The notes below the pieces were generated by a model, which did no database searches, was not told the DNA's origin, and was given only the letters and a program-made list of their open reading frames with translations. From positions 127,395,463 to 127,459,462 of the forward strand of contig NC_134277.1 in NCBI RefSeq assembly GCF_949628215.1: a DNA stretch of 64,000 nt, given 5' to 3'. Shown piece after piece: positions 50,269 through 61,975 of this stretch (positions are counted from its first letter, which is position 1; each line of letters opens with the position of its first letter). Origin of the DNA: Phalacrocorax aristotelis (taxonomy: Eukaryota > Chordata > Aves > Suliformes > Phalacrocoracidae). The translations under genes and the position numbers were made by a program.

Positions 50269-52594
50269 TTGGCTGTTTATATGGTTCATTACTGTCTTCG
50301 CTAAATGAATAATAATATTTACAGGAATATTTTCTGAGACTGTTTACTAAACCATCATACTGGGGAACTGTACATCATGAACGCACTTATTTCTTGAGTC
50401 ATACAGAGAGGCATGACAGTGATGCTATTTTGAAGAGGAACAGAACATATCCAAAATACATATTCAGCAATTCAGGGTGAGGCAGTAGCATTGGCCATAA
50501 CTTCACTGAAACATCAGTGAAGGAAATATCCTCGAAGAAGTGTAATTTCCTTTCAAATATTTATTTCAGTGTATATCTTTTGTTCTTATTTATAGAAATA
50601 GATATGAATCCGGTCTATCACTTTAGATATCCAAAGCAACATATTCCTTAACATTGCCTTCATCCCATGCCCAGTAATCATCACACAAAGACCAGCCCAT
50701 ACTTCATTCCTGCTTTCCAGCCCTACCTTCAACCACTGAAAAGGGGTAAAGGAGAAGAGAGACTTTCCAGCATACCTTGAGGGAGAAAATAATCCAGGAT
50801 TAAGGTCAGGAGCAATTTCTAAAGTTGAGGAGGGCACATGAAAAACCATTTTCCTCTAATCCCAAAATTTGGATAGGTATAACTGCAATTTCAATTCTTC
50901 CACAGATGGGCACTGAGGTACAGTGCTCTGAGTGCTGAGTAAGCTAAACCAGCTTATTTCTTCAGGCCAAATGTTTCTTTAGGAGTCCTGTTTGTTTAGA
51001 TTGTCCAAATCATCTGATTAATTGGAGTTCTCTGATACTTCTGTTTCTCACCAGGCTAAGAAATATGAAAACTGTAACGGAAGACATATAATAAACTTAA
51101 TATTACTTACTTGCATTATTCATTTGTACCCTATTGCTGTTTGTTGTTTTTATAACTTCAGCCTAATGCAAAAAGTACTTTTCAGATAGTATCCGTGCAA
51201 GCAAAATCCCTCTGTCTCATCCAGGTTTTGCTTGAATAAAAGCAAAGGAACAAGTCTTTCTCCTCTTAACTTGAATTCCTCCATCTTTGCAACATACCCT
51301 CAGAAGGTATATGACAAACTGCTATTGTAATCAGAAAAAACTACCTACTGATAGCAAAAATGATGCAAGCTTAGAATATTGGATTTGTCATGCTGAAACT
51401 TAGCCCCAATGTATTTCAACTACTCTCTGACAGAGGCCTCCTCAAGATGTCCCTGCAGAAAGCAATATCATCACTCTCAGTGCCTACAAAAACTCTCCAA
51501 AGTGCATCTGATCAGTGTTTATTCTCATAGAGTGCTTGGGATGGAGACACATGAGTGACTCTAACCAGAAGCGCGTGAACAACAAGAATATCATCTGCCA
51601 GTTTTCCTTTCTCTTTACATGGTTTTGTTTTCCCGAATCTCATAGCTGGTATCTGCTTAGAAGGATAAATACAGTTGTTAGGGATTTACGGGAAATGTCT
51701 GAACAGTGTATGGCATCACTTGAACGTATCAATTCTCTCGACATTTTTCAAAAAGGTAGAAACTTAGTTTTACCCAGCACTAGAGATGGCCTTCAGCTTT
51801 TGCAAGCCCTATTTGAGTGTCTGTGTCATATGTGAGTCCCCAGAGAGCACTTTCTCTTCTTTCATCCTCTGACTTCCAGCTGGTATTCACTGCAATTTAG
51901 CTTCTAGGAATCCCATATATAAGAGTGAAATGGCTACACTGAGAATTTTAACTGGTTTCTCTACCTACACAACCCAGCTGACAAATCTCTGTTTTATGAA
52001 AACACAAATGCACGAAACAAAGTATGTGTGTTCAACATTGACCTTTATTTTCTGTGACTATGTTTCACTGTAAATTTAGGATCTAAAACCTCAGTTTGAA
52101 TCCAGGCAGAGGCATGCACTTACACATTTTTTATTATGGCAAAAATAATTCCGTTACAGCTTGATCCACTTACTAATCTTACAAAGTCTTTTTATGTAAA
52201 AGGTATTTATTTTTAAGCTAGATTTCATCCATTTAACATGTAATGATTTATCATAAACACTTATGATAAATCTTACATAGCTTAAGGTAACTGGCAAAGA
52301 AAATCATACTTCCCTCCCTCTCAGAAATGTAAAAATAAATCAGCAATGTATGTTGGCCTGCACTAATATCGGAGCACTTCCATCATTCCTCACTGCCTAG
52401 TGCCTCTTCCTTGACAGGATCTTTTCCCTACCTCTGCTGCCTTCCAGTGGCTCTATTGCATTTCAGCTGTAACCTACTCTCAACAAGAAAACCCAACTCT
52501 GTAGGTTTGTCTCTTCCCGATACTTGTGTGAATGACTGTCCTCTTTCAGACTGCAGGTAAGAAAACTTCTCAGAGGGCAAATGGGAAGTTTTTT

Positions 52595-53975
52595 ACTAAC
52601 AAAAGTGTCAAGAAGGGCAAGAAGGAGGACCTGGAAAATTATAAACCAGTCATTCTCACCTCCATCCCCGGAAAAGTGATGGAACAGTTTGTTCTGGAGG
52701 TCATCTCCAGGCATGTAGAGGACAAGAAGGTTATCAGAAGTAGTCAACAAGGTTTCACCTTGACCAACCTGATAGCCTTCTATGATAGCATGACTGGCTG
52801 TGGAGATGAAGGGAGAACAGCAGTGGATGTTTACCTCAACTTCAGCAAGGCTTTTGACACTGTCTCCCATAATATCCACATAGACAAGCCAAGGAAGTGT
52901 GGGTGAGATGAGTGGACAGTGAGGTGGATTGAGAACTGGCTGAACAGCAGAGCTCAGAGGGTTGTGATCAACAGGGCAGAGTCTGGTTGGAGGCCTGTCA
53001 CTAGCGGTGTTCCCCAGGGGTCTGTGCTGGGTCCAGTCCTGTTCAATGTATTCATCAATGACCTGGGCGAAGGGACAGAGTGTGCCCTCAGCAAGTTCGC
53101 TGATGATACAAAACTGGGAGGAGCGGCTGATATACCAGAAGGCTGTGCTGCCATCCAGTGAGACCTGGACAGGCTGGAGAGCTGGGCCGAGGGGAACCGC
53201 ATGAAATTCAACCAAAGCAAGTTTAAGGTCCTGCACCTGGGGAGGAACAACCCCATGCACCAGTACAGGTTGGGTGCTGACCTGCTGGAAAGCAGCTCTG
53301 CTAAGCAGGACCTGGGAGAGCTCGTGGACAACAAGCTGACCATGAGCCAGCACTGTGCCCTTTTGGCCAAGGCAGCCAAGGGTATCCTGAGGTGCATTAA
53401 AAGGAGTGTGGCCAGCAGGTCGAGGGAGGTTATCCTCCCCCTCTACTCTGCCCTGGTGAGGCCACATCAGGAGTACTGCATCCATTTCTGGGCTCCCCAG
53501 TTCAACAAAGATAGGGAACAACTGGAGAGAGTCCAGCAGAGAGCTACGGAGACGATCAGGGAACTGAAGCATCTCCCTTATGAGGAAAGGCTGAGCGATC
53601 AGCATTTGTTTAGCCCGGAGAAGACTGAGGGGGGATCTTATCAACGCTTATAAATATCTAAAGGGAGGGTGTCACGAGGATGGGGCCAGACCCTTTTCAG
53701 TGGTGCCCAACAACAGGACAAGGGGCAATGGGCACAAGTTGGAACACAGGAAGTTCCACCTGGCTATGAGGAAAACTTCTTTCCTGTGAGGGTGACAGAG
53801 CAGTGGAACAGACTGCCCAGGGAGGTTGTGGAGTCTCCTTCCCTGGAGACATTCAAAACCCGCCTGGATGCGTTCCTGTGCCCCCTGCTCTGGGTGTCCC
53901 TGCTCAAGCAGGGGGAAAGATGATCTCCAGAGGTCTCTTTGAACCCCTACCATTCTGTGATTCTGTGATTCTGTA
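52595..53975 (+). mobile_element. CR1 LINE copy, reverse transcriptase to 3' end
   Basis: Homology starts near KKGKKEDLENYKPVILTSIP and runs through [24 protein letters not shown] and an intact FADD box (53096-53107). It continues to [20 protein letters not shown] and the CR1 3' tail with two ATTCTGTG units ending at 53975. Stops or frame changes near 52.91, 53.16 and 53.65 kb break the frame, and a short internal deletion is likely near the FTLTNL segment, where the usual KGRSCL is missing. It is 5'-truncated and inert. Confidence 0.92.
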
Positions 53976-55012
53976 TGAACAGTGCAACTCTCCTCATGAA
54001 GCTCAGACAGGGTTCATTTCGCAGACAATACAAGCTATTAGTGCAGAAAAACAAAATTAGCTCTTATGTCATTCAACTTTGCCTGTGCCAAAACAAGAAG
54101 TAAATCACTGACACTGTGTATTATGCATGAGATATACAACATTGTTGAAAACTGATTTTTTTTTCTAAATGATAAAAGGGAATTTGCACAGGAGTGAGAT
54201 GTGATTTTAAATTCTTAGCCTAATATCATTGCTAATTTTAACTGCTATTGGAACAACCTTGTTTTCCTCTAAAGCATTATATGAAGAATCATTCTAGCCC
54301 AAATATGCATGGGAAATGTTTAGGGGCCATTACAGAACAAACAATGACTACGAGAGCAACAGCAGTAAACTAGCAAATATCCCTAGCTATGATGCCAGGA
54401 CTTGGCTGTTTAGCTATCAAGCAGACGTTAACAGATGACAGATAAGTAATTATTCAACAAAGTTGGATGAAAAACGCTTAAATGCATCCAAACAATAATG
54501 CCAAATAAAATCTAAAATTTGATGAATGGGGAAAATTACACATAACATAACAACATAATTTCTATGTAATATTCTTAATTATGAAATATTAACATTTCAG
54601 TATGCAAGGTTTTAGCAGCAGTTTGGACTCCCATTTATGAAACCGAGTCCCACACATTTACATATAATTGGATACGTGCAAAAAATTCCAGTTTGTGCTG
54701 AGAACAGACTTTGGCACACAGTGCCTTGTGGGGGAAACAGCACAAGGGCCACTGCATCCTATACCTCGCCTAGACACTTTTCTGCTCAGAAGCAGAGCTG
54801 TCCTGTATAACAAGAGCAACGGACAGAAGCTCTTATCACCTTACAGGAGGTGACCTTCGTAGGAAGGCAGAAAGGCTCTTTAAAGGCACACCCTTTTCCT
54901 CTTCTGACCTCAGGAAAGCCCCGCTCGTTGCTGAATGGAGAGAAGTGACATTGGGGAAGGACAATGCATGGGATCCCAAAAATAGTGCCTGCAAAAACTC
55001 GGCAGTTCTAGG

Positions 55013-55074
55013 TTAATGGTTGGACTTGATGATCTTAAAGTCTTTTCCAACCTAAATGATTCTATGATTCTGTG
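55013..55074 (+). mobile_element. CR1 LINE tail, about 60 bp
   Basis: Only the last bases of a CR1 3' UTR are present: GGTTGGACTTGATGATCTTA, the CCAACCTAAATG motif and two ATTCTRTG units. It is close in sequence to the 13.94-kb tail. Confidence 0.82.
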
Positions 55075-58000
55075 CAAGAGATACTAGCAGGGAGATAAAA
55101 TGGAGTGCTTTGCAATGGTTGGGGATTTTAACACATCTAACTAAAACACATGAAATTACAGTGAAAAAGGAAATCTTATATTTAAGTAGCGTACAAGTAA
55201 GTGTGATTCAATGACAAAAAAGTATTACACAGCAAAACTAGAGCTGGCTGAACATTCACCTAGAAACAGTGGAGGGATGCAAGCAGACAGATATTTATTA
55301 GTGTTGTTGAAGATGTAAGCAGATGCTGTGTTCATGAAAAAAAATAAAAAAACCCCAAGTAACAGAAATCAAAAATATTTTTAATCGAATTTTCTAAGCA
55401 AGTGTAGCTTTTCCATAAGGATGGGAATTGGAATAAACCAGTGCATGTAACCAAATCCAGCATAAAAATCTTGATCATTGTGACAGCACAGACTCAAATG
55501 CCGCCTTCGTAAGTATCTCCTGTAAAGTGTATTACGAAATGAGGGAATAAGGAAGCAGGAGAAAAAGAATACAACTCAGAGTCCAGCTCATTAGCTGAGG
55601 CATTCTCTAATAAAGGACCACATTTGTGCTAGTCTGCAATATAAACTCTGAGAACTATCCAAAGTAGACAGATTCTAGGGTAATTTGTAAATCAATTACT
55701 TACTTGTTAACACTGTTGTGAAGAGCACTTTGGACATTACACAGACATTTGCCCAAAACAACAACCAATTTGGGTTTAATAGGAGAGAAGTGCCTGTAGC
55801 CAAACAAACATGCAGGCCATATGTAGAACAATTTCACAAAACTAATAACTATATTGAGTCAATTCATAATCAGTTAATTTGAAGAAAAACTATAGTTTAA
55901 AATATCCCATGAGACATGTAGTTGCTAGAATTTTTCCTGTATGCTCTGTGTTCTCACTGGCAGGAACAAATTGGTCATAACAATTACATTTTAATGAGTA
56001 ACAAAACAAGGAGGTAATGTAAAAGACATAATGACAAGTAAAAACAACAAATTCTGGCACTATAGTCTGAAAAGGAACAAATAGAAACCATAAAGTATTA
56101 GTCATAGTAGTCACAACACTTAGTTTTGATATATTTGAGGGAGTGAGAACAAAACTGCATATTGGCATAAGCATTTTTTCCTGATCGAGCAACACAAATA
56201 TTTTTGTGGATAAAAAGATGGAAAAATATTTAGACTGAGTTGCATTAAACACAATATTCTCAGGTCATAAAAACATCTGATTTATGTTTTTTGTCATAAA
56301 ATGCTATTTGTGTATAAATACAGACTGGCTGGAAAAGAAGTCTGTATGCTAACTCATTAATTGCTTATCACACATTAACTTGGAATTGTAGTTAACTATT
56401 TCAGAATTTTTCTAATGAAAGGTTACTTACATTGTTTGACATGGATATGCATATTTTCTGCCATTCTTCATTGCTCAGTGCTTTGCATATTTCATAGGAA
56501 TATAAGACTGGAAGCCCTCCCCTGCCCTTTAGTCACTAAATACATTCCCTGCCGACAAAGACAACCATGTGAATAGTTTGCTATCATTCAGTTATTATTA
56601 GATACATTAGACAGCTTCCTTTTTCTTTTTTCAATAATATTGTCCAGGGAAGCTCTGTGAGTCTCATTATGTTAGGTTCACTGCCAATGCTCATGAACAA
56701 AGGGGAAAGACATACAACAAAAACAAAACCAGTTATCTTTTAACCACATGTGAATTTCTGGCATGACTGAAGTCAAGGGGTGTCTTGCCGTTTGTGCGGC
56801 ATTTCGCCCTGCAATTATAGAAAGGGGGTGTTCTCACTCTTAAGGGCTTTTCTCATTTAGCAATCAGAAGCATGAGAGCAAGGATGGGAATATAAAGCTA
56901 GATTCATAAAAAGATTAAGGTCAAGGATTTATGCACTGAATCTAAAACTCACCTACCTGAAGCCCTCACTTGGCAGCTCCTTGCTTGAGGAAGGCTTAAA
57001 GTTTCCAGATACCTAAATTTTGCCAATAAAATGTCTGGGACACACCCAGAATTACTCATGTCCTCAGAGGGAATTCCCAAATTATAGAAGTGCCATTGCC
57101 TTTCTCCCTTGTGAGTCCATATGCGACTCATATTTAAAAAAAAAAACCTGTTTCTTCTACAAAATTAAGAAAAAGTACTGTATCTTTTGTCCTCAGCTTT
57201 TAATGTCCTAATCATTTATTAAAAATTTAGAAGACAACTTGAACTACATCCCCCGCTTCCCAGGGGAATATATTATCACTGTTTCTCAAAAATTTTCTCA
57301 ATTAGTCCTCTTAAACTGTCTCCACTTTGCATATAGCAATTTGATAGGAGTTCAAAGACTGGAGAGATCTGAACAGTCAAAGTCCATTCAACTACTTCAT
57401 ACAGTATGCAAAAGTTTTATCACAAGAAACTATAAAACCCACACTCGACTCTGCCCTCACTGCCACATCCAAAGACAGAACAAGTCTGAATACGGCAGTG
57501 AGTGTTTCACAACACTGAATAAACTGCATTGGATCTGCCTCTCACCTGCCTTAGCGATTTCTGAGAAAGGACACCTAACTTCAGGAGAGAGTTACTGAAG
57601 ATGGAAAGCCTTAGCTTTTTATCGAGTGAGGCTTATGCTCAATTGGGGTTTCTTGTTATCATTGCATGCCAACAAGTGACCTCCCATAGACCCCACCCTT
57701 GCACACCTAACTCTCCATATATATAGTATGATTGCTTAACTGTTGATTTCTCCATATTGAAAAGATGATCCCTGAAAAATCTTTAACTGAGGCATAGAGA
57801 ATAAAAGAAAATACAATTTCTTCCTGTCACTCTTTATCTCTAAATTACTAAACTTACTGATCAAAGGTGATATAATAACACCAGTGTGAAACTGGACTGT
57901 TAAAATATTTTCCTGGGGAAGTAATACTTCTGGGACTTGCATAAATGTTCTTGTATTCATGGAAACATGGAGTTAATGAAGTACTTTTGGACTGAAAATC

Positions 58001-58640
58001 AGTATTTCCCTTACACAGAACAAGTCATGCAGACTCCTTTAACCAGTTGTGAAATAAGCAAAAAATGTCAGCTTGAAAACATGTTTGAACTGATGGGCTA
58101 AGGTGAAAGATACTTGCATTTGCTGTCTTCTGAACACAAAACAAGGCTTTCACTTTCCAGCAAACAGTGATTTTTTCTTATACATTTCATTGTGTTGTGC
58201 ATTGGTATTGCCGAGGTCGCTTTTACACAGCTGCTTTTGGCGAGAGGAAGGAGTTCACAACCTTCCTTCTTGTGAGCTTTCACTTGTTCTACAGTCACAC
58301 TTTAAAAGAAAAATCTCCATCATTGCACCTGAACTTTGTGTCCCACGATTTTATCTCTGACTGTGGACATCTTGGCTCTTAATCTCTTGTTTCTACCTTA
58401 ATTAAGTAGAAAACAATTGCTCAGACTATCCAGCTATCTGGAATATTTCCATACAGAGATTTGAAAACAGGAGTTTTTTCCTCAGTCTGGCTCTCACTTC
58501 TGTTGCTTTGAAGCGCAACCAATATAAATTATTTTCTGGTCTCTGTCCATCATAAAATATTTGAGAGTGTGTCAACCTCCTGTAGCATTACCTGTATGGT
58601 TACAATGCTTAAAAGGGCTGGCACAGCAAAACTTAAGGTG

Positions 58641-58670
58641 AAGAATAGTCAAGAATAGTCAAGAATACTC
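58641..58670. repeat. Three-copy 10-bp tandem repeat
   Basis: AAGAATAGTC is repeated three times, the last copy with one substitution. Confidence 0.85.
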
Positions 58671-58811
58671 TTACACATGGCACATAATGCTTGAAAATGG
58701 ACCAAACAATTCTCAGCATAGCAGAGACATTAATTAACTCTCCCTACCTGTGTTGAAATCAGAGGATTTTTTGCTTTCCTGATCAATTAATCCTTTCCAA
58801 AGCTGTACCAT

Positions 58812-58835
58812 AAAAAAAAAAAAAAAAAAAAAAAA
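58812..58835 (+). repeat. Poly-A run (24 A)
   Basis: A 24-base A homopolymer follows AGCTGTACCAT. No retrotransposed gene or SINE was recognised immediately upstream, so it is scored as a simple repeat. Confidence 0.8.
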
Positions 58836-59945
58836 GGCAATTGCTAGCTACTTTTCATTAAATAACTCTAGATAGACCATCCCTTCAAAAAACAGTTAAA
58901 GAGGTGGAGGTGATTTGTAAGATATGAATACAATAGCACTCGTTATGACTACCATGCTAATTTGGTACACCGACATGCACCTTATTTAAACACTTCTGAA
59001 CACTTTTAAGCACTTATGAAAACAAACAGGATATGTTTTCTTAGAGAGCAAAAAGGAAAAAGTGAAAGACTGAAGTTCATTATTGCCAAACCAGGAAGTG
59101 CAAAACTGGTACAATGCAGAAGTCAGAAGAGTTGCTGTGATCTAGGTTTCTGAGAAGTAATCTGCATTTGTCAGATCTTGGGATGGGTTCAACTAGCTCT
59201 TTTTTCTGTACTGATGAAGACCCCCAAAAGACTTTTAAATTCAGAGAAGTCAGTTTTCCTTAGCAAACTGAATTATTTGCTTTTTATACCCAGGAAACTC
59301 AAAGTGATTCAACCAGGCAAAACAGAAATTTTAAAGTTTACAAACAACCCTCTGTTTGCCTTCCATGCCCTACAGAGGCCTTCTTGTGTCCAGGCTTTGT
59401 GACAGCCAGCTCAGTGGCCTTCTGGACCAAAGAAAACTGCACAGTCTCCTGTGGATCCCAGGAAATTTCTCTTTTCTTACTCATGGACACTCCCTGTCTC
59501 TCTTGGAAGTCTCTTAGCCTGAGCAGCAGCTCCTAGCTCATGCTTTAAACTGACTCCTGCTCTTCTCCCACTGGTTCCAGTCACTAAAAAGTGTATTAAA
59601 TGGCTGGAGATATCCATTCATTAATCTGCCAAAGGACATAGATGTCTGCTCTCTGCAATTTTTGCAGGATCTTTTATGCTATGAGCATTGCAGGTCAAGT
59701 GAAGGCTGTCATACAGCATATGCATTAAGCTCTGCACTTGCACCAATCCTGTTTATCTACAGTTTTAATGGTTTCTTGTAACAACAGTGAAGCCTTTGGC
59801 CAGAAGCCTCTGCTGTGTCTGTACCATCACTGTGGATCCACCAGCAGGAGAACTTTGACCACCAGCGCAATCAGAGCAGACGGACCTTTTTCTAAGTCAT
59901 TCCTTATGTTCATTACCATTTAGCACTGTTGAGCCTGCATCTCAA

Positions 59946-61975
59946 AGAACCATAGAATGATAGAATTGTTAAGGTTGGAAAAGACCCTTAAGATCATTGA
60001 GTCCAACAGCTAACCTATCACTGCCAAGTCCACCACTCAACCATATCCTCAAGCACCACATCTACCCTTCTTTTAAATGCCTCCAGGGATGGAGACTCAA
60101 CCACCTATCTGGGCAGCCTGTTCCAATGTTTGACAACCCTTTCAGTGAAGACATTTTTCCTAGTATCCAATGTAACCTTCCCCTGGTGCAGTTGAGGCCA
60201 TTTCCTCTCATCCTATCGCTTGTTACAAGGGAGAAGAGACCAACCCCCATCTCGCTACAACCTCCTTTCAGGTAGTTGTAGAGAGCAATAAGGTCTCCCC
60301 TCAGCCTCCTCTTCTCCAGATTAAACCACACCAGCTCACTCAGCCACTCCTCATAAGACTTGTTCTCTAGACCCTTCACCAACTTCATTGCCCTTCTCTG
60401 GACACGCTCCAGCACCTCAGTGCCTTTCTTGTAGTGAGGGGCCCAAAACTGCACACAGCACTCAAAGTGCGGCTTCACCAGTGCTGAGTACAGGGGCACG
60501 ATCACCTCCCTGATCCTGCTCGCCACACTATTCCTGATACAAGCCAGGATGCCATTGGACTTCTCGGCCGCCTGAGCACACTGCCGGCTCATTTCAGGCA
60601 GCTGTCAACCAACCCCCCAGGTCCTTTTCCTCCAGGCAGCTCTCCAGCCACTCCTCCCCAAGCCTGTAGAGTTGCATGGGGTTGTTGTGACCCAAGTGCA
60701 GGACCTGGCGCTTGGCCTTGTTGAATCTCATACCGTTGGCTCCGGCCCAACAATCCAGCCTGTCCAGGTCCCTCTGTAGGGCCTTCCTGCCCTCCAGAAG
60801 ATTGACACTTCCACCCAGCTTGGTGTCACCTGCAAACTTACTGAGGGTGCACTCAGTCCCCTCATCCAGATCATCAGTGAAGATATTGAACAGGACCGGC
60901 CCCAACACTCAGCTCTGGGGAACACCACTCATGACCAGCCGCCAACTGGATTTGACTCCATTCACCATCACTCTCTGGCCTTGGCCGTCCAACCAGTTTT
61001 TAACCCAGCGCACAGTGCACTTGTCCAAGCTGTGAGCAGCCAGCTTCTCCAGGAGAATGCTGTGGGAGACAGTGTCAAAGGCCTTACTAAAGTCCAAGTA
61101 GACAACATCCACAGCCTTCCCCTCATCCACTAAGCGGGTCACCTTATCATAGAAGGAGACCAGGTTAGTGAGGCAGGACCTCCCTTTCATAAACCCATGC
61201 TGGCTGAGCCCGATCCCCGGGGTGTCCCACACGTGCTGCTTAATGGCATTCAAGATGATCTGCTCCATGACCTTTCCCAGCACTGAGGTCAGGCCAACAG
61301 GCCTGTAGTTCCCCGGGTCCTCCTTCCGACCCTTCTTGTAGAGCGGTGTCACATTTGCTACCTTCCAGTCATCTGGGACCTCCCCAGTTGACCAGGACTG
61401 CTGATAAATGATGGAGAGTGGCTTGGCAAGCTCCTCTGCCAGCTCCCTCAGTATCCTCGGGTGGATCCCATCTGGCCCCATGGACTTGTGAACATCCAGG
61501 TGAAGGAGCAGGTCGGTGACTGCCACCTCTTCAACAACTGGGACTTCATTCTGCATACTATCTCCATCTCCCAGCACAGGGGCCCGACCACCCCGGGATG
61601 ACCAGTCTGACTATTTGCCAGACTGAGGCAAAGAAAGCATTAAGTACCTCAGCCTTCTCCTCATCTTTTGTGGCAAGGTTACCTTCCGCATCCAACAAAG
61701 GAGGGAGATTCTCCTTGGCCCTCCTTTGGTCACTGATGTAGTTATAAAAACTTTTTTTGTTATCTTTAATGGCGGTGGCCAGTTCAAGTTCCAGCTGGGC
61801 CTTTTCCTTCCTAATCTTTTCCCTGCATAACCTCACAACATCCTTGTAGTCCTCCTGAGTCACCTGCCCCTTCTTCCAAAGGTGGTAAGCTCTCCTTTTT
61901 TTCTTTCTCATTTGGACCAATTGTGCTGTCACTCTGTCCATGAACATAATTCCTGTATTTGCAGTTTTTTTCAGT
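59946..61975 (-). mobile_element. CR1 LINE copy, pre-RT linker through reverse transcriptase to 3' end
   Basis: Read on the minus strand, the copy starts near MFMDRVTAQLVQMRKKKRRA at about 61.95 kb. It then shows NLATKDEEKAEVLNAFFASV, HKSMGPDGIHPRILRELAEE, NYRPVGLTSVLGKVMEQIIL, VVYLDFSKAFDTVSH, the SGVPQ segment, a palm motif and the 3' UTR, ending in CATTCTATGG units at 59.95 kb. It is the most complete and best preserved CR1 here. Frame breaks lie near 61.57 and 60.60 kb, with an in-frame TGA at 60906-60908. The catalytic FADD box reads FAGD (60825-60836), so the first catalytic Asp of the pair is lost and the copy is dead. Confidence 0.93.

Larger units (their letters stand above)
47273..52594. 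other. Intergenic, no gene recognised apart from one exon-like segment
   Basis: About 5.3 kb lies between two CR1 copies. It holds the candidate exon at 48625-48680, a poly-G run and A-rich runs near 49.08 and 49.37 kb. Confidence 0.7.
53976..59945. other. Intergenic, no gene recognised
   Basis: About 6 kb of AT-rich DNA contains the short CR1 tail at 55.0 kb, the 10-bp triplet repeat and the poly-A run. A hydrophobic 120-codon minus-strand frame (55890-56252) matches nothing I know. Confidence 0.7.

Noticed and set aside
52463-53644. Minus-strand open frame of 393 codons, the longest in the window, as a gene
   Set aside because: It lies opposite a CR1 reverse transcriptase, and its words recur opposite other CR1 copies. 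There is no independent motif, promoter or splice context, so it is reported only as an antisense-frame observation.
55890-56252. Hydrophobic minus-strand 120-codon frame as a membrane protein
   Set aside because: T-rich codons in AT-rich DNA give Phe/Leu-rich translations by chance. No regular membrane-segment pattern or homologous family is seen.
58812-58835. Poly-A run as the tail of a processed pseudogene or SINE
   Set aside because: No recognisable retrocopy precedes it, and no flanking duplication was seen.
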